This document shows, in pieces, positions 6,640 to 7,740 of a stretch of 7,740 bases of DNA. The stretch comes from Desulfobacteraceae bacterium (lineage in GTDB: Bacteria > Desulfobacterota > Desulfobacteria > Desulfobacterales > Desulfosalsimonadaceae). The notes beneath the pieces were generated by a model. It saw only the letters and a program-made list of their open reading frames with translations. It did no database searches and was not told the DNA's origin. Position 1 is the first letter of the stretch. Every line of letters begins with the position of its first letter. The translations under genes were made by a program, and so were the position numbers. The DNA is taken from assembly GCA_027353395.1 (NCBI GenBank), contig DAIEHU010000118.1:1-7740 (forward strand). The letters are read 5' to 3'.

Positions 6640-7329
6640 ATGAGTATTTGCATAGACCCCCTGGGAGACGCCGGACTCACGTTTTTTTCTAAGATTTCAG
6701 CGTCCATCACCCACGAAATTAAAAATTCGCTGGCGGTAATGAATGAAAGCGCCGGCTACCTGGAAGACGTCACCCTCATGGCCCGGAAAGGAATTCCCCT
6801 GGATCCGGACCGGCTTGCGGCCCTTGCGTCGACCATGCTGAAACAGGTGCAGCGGTCAAACGCCATCCTCAAGAACATGAACCGGCTGGCCCACAGCCTG
6901 GATGAAGATTCCCGGCAGACGGATTTAAATGAGCTGGTGGAGTTGATGGCGCACCTTTCCGAACGCACGGTGGTGACAAAAGGTTTCCGGCTGGCCGTCA
7001 CCGTCCCGGATCAGCCGCCTGCGGTGTTCACCCATCCGTTTTTCCTCCAGAACCTGATCTGGCTCATGGTGAATTTTGTCATGACCGTGTGCGGGGAGAA
7101 TAAAAACATAATGATGGAACCGGCGAAAACCCGAACCGGCGCGGAAATCCGTTTTTCGGGGCTGGACCGGCTCACGGATGAAAGCGTCCTGGATTTTCTC
7201 GCACAAACCGGAGGCATGATGCTGGATGCCCTGAATGCGGCCTGCCATCCGGCGGCGAATCAGGGCCGGATAACGATATCGCTACCGGATGATATCCGTC
7301 AGCCTGCGATATCACAACAGAAACAATAA
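6640..7329 (+). CDS. Degenerate histidine-kinase homologue with intact H-box, candidate phosphotransfer protein
   Basis: This 229-residue soluble protein has no membrane segment or sensor domain. Residues about 15-100 form a HisKA-like helix pair with phosphoacceptor His25 in the H-box ITHEIKNSLAVMNE, followed by a second helix with LKQVQRSNAILKNMNRLAHSL. The rest (about 105-220) aligns loosely with an HATPase_c domain, but its nucleotide site is gone. At the N box the key Asn of N-L-x-x-N-A is Phe146 (LIWLMVNFV). There is no D-x-G-x-G, no F box and no G-x-G-L-G; the ATP lid region is shortened. ATP-dependent autophosphorylation is therefore unlikely. A shuttle role between receivers, like ChpT or Spo0B, or a phosphatase role fits better. 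It sits between two receiver genes (12 bp after the first, 45 bp before the second). The fold is inferred from motifs; the function is a hypothesis. Confidence 0.8.
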   Translation: MSICIDPLGDAGLTFFSKISASITHEIKNSLAVMNESAGYLEDVTLMARKGIPLDPDRLAALASTMLKQVQRSNAILKNMNRLAHSLDEDSRQTDLNELVELMAHLSERTVVTKGFRLAVTVPDQPPAVFTHPFFLQNLIWLMVNFVMTVCGENKNIMMEPAKTRTGAEIRFSGLDRLTDESVLDFLAQTGGMMLDALNAACHPAANQGRITISLPDDIRQPAISQQKQ

Positions 7330-7374
7330 GATATAAAATGCAAAACCTTGGCATATATGAAAAGGAGCTTCCTG

Positions 7375-7740
7375 ATGTCAGATAAAGTTTTGATCGTGGA
7401 TGACGAAGTGGATTTTTTAAGCCTCATATCCGACCGTCTGAAAACCCGGGACATGGACGTATCCACCGCCACCTGCGCCAAAGAAGCCCTGCGGATGATT
7501 GACGAGCAATCTTATGATGCGGTGGTGCTGGATCTCCAGATGCCGGAAGTGGACGGCCTGGAAACCCTTAAAATCATGAAGCAGAAAAATCCGGACCTTC
7601 AGATTATTCTGCTGACCGGGCATGCCACTGTGGAAAAAGGCATTGCGGCCATGAAACTCGGGGCCATGGATTTGATCGAAAAACCGGCGGACCTCACCAC
7701 CATTATCGACCGGATCAAACACGCAAAAGCGGAAAAAATT
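7375..7740 (+). CDS. Receiver-domain response regulator (runs off right edge)
   Basis: The 122 visible codons begin at an ATG with ribosome binding site AGGAG at 7363-7367, 7 nt upstream, and no stop occurs before the window end. They cover a complete CheY-like receiver: Asp9/Asp10 (LIVDDE), phosphoacceptor Asp53 (LDLQMPEVDG), Thr81 (LLTGHAT) and Lys103 (EKPAD). Whether a short tail or an output domain follows cannot be seen. The 45-bp gap to the upstream gene is the longest within the gene cluster but shows no terminator, so co-transcription is likely. Its phosphate could come from the histidine kinase at 4516-6261 or via His25 of the upstream degenerate kinase. The receiver call is certain; overall length and role are open. 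Confidence 0.92.
   Translation, partial: MSDKVLIVDDEVDFLSLISDRLKTRDMDVSTATCAKEALRMIDEQSYDAVVLDLQMPEVDGLETLKIMKQKNPDLQIILLTGHATVEKGIAAMKLGAMDLIEKPADLTTIIDRIKHAKAEKI

Noticed and set aside
7332..7337. TATAAA resembling a -10 box before the last receiver gene
   Set aside because: No -35-like hexamer at suitable distance (7309-7314 reads ATATCA); AT-rich gap sequence explains it.

Overview
The window looks like a chromosomal piece of a Gram-negative, probably Desulfobacterota-type (sulfate-reducer-like) bacterium. That placement is an inference. It rests on moderate GC, an N-terminal cytidylate-kinase-like domain of a style I associate with that group, a Cys-less PurF-like protein, and a large SulP carrier next to NtrB-style histidine kinase and stand-alone receivers. 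No rRNA, tRNA, insertion sequence, CRISPR array or phage gene was seen.

Layout: the left edge (1-282, minus strand) holds the N-terminus of a PurF-like amidophosphoribosyltransferase homologue. It is divergently oriented from everything else. The 231-bp intergenic region (283-513) is AT-rich and carries two symmetric elements. One is an 8+8 bp dyad just upstream of the purF-like gene. The other is a pair of tandem 14-bp palindromes lying on the -10/start region of a sigma70-like promoter for the rightward genes. From 514 to the right edge, seven genes all lie on the plus strand with gaps of 11-45 bp, consistent with one operon: TetR-family regulator, SulP anion transporter with STAS domain, a fusion of a degenerate cytidylate-kinase-like domain with a BON-like segment and a receiver, a membrane Cache-sensor histidine kinase, a stand-alone receiver, a histidine-kinase-like protein with an intact H-box but ruined ATPase domain, and another receiver that runs off the window.

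How it may work together: the TetR protein probably represses its own promoter, and so the whole operon, through the tandem palindromes. The SulP protein moves an inorganic anion (sulfate, bicarbonate) or a small dicarboxylate. The membrane kinase senses an extracytoplasmic ligand and can phosphorylate receivers. The ATPase-dead kinase-like protein keeps the phosphoacceptor histidine and could act as a phosphotransfer protein (ChpT/Spo0B-like) between the three receiver domains. None of the complete receivers has a DNA-binding output domain, so the output is probably protein-protein control, possibly of the transporter. This is a hypothesis from gene content and motifs.

Most interesting points: the tandem operator pair, the roughly 138-residue extracytoplasmic insertion in SulP, the P-loop-less kinase-like/BON/receiver fusion, the ATP-site-less histidine kinase homologue, and the SulP-linked phosphorelay as a whole.
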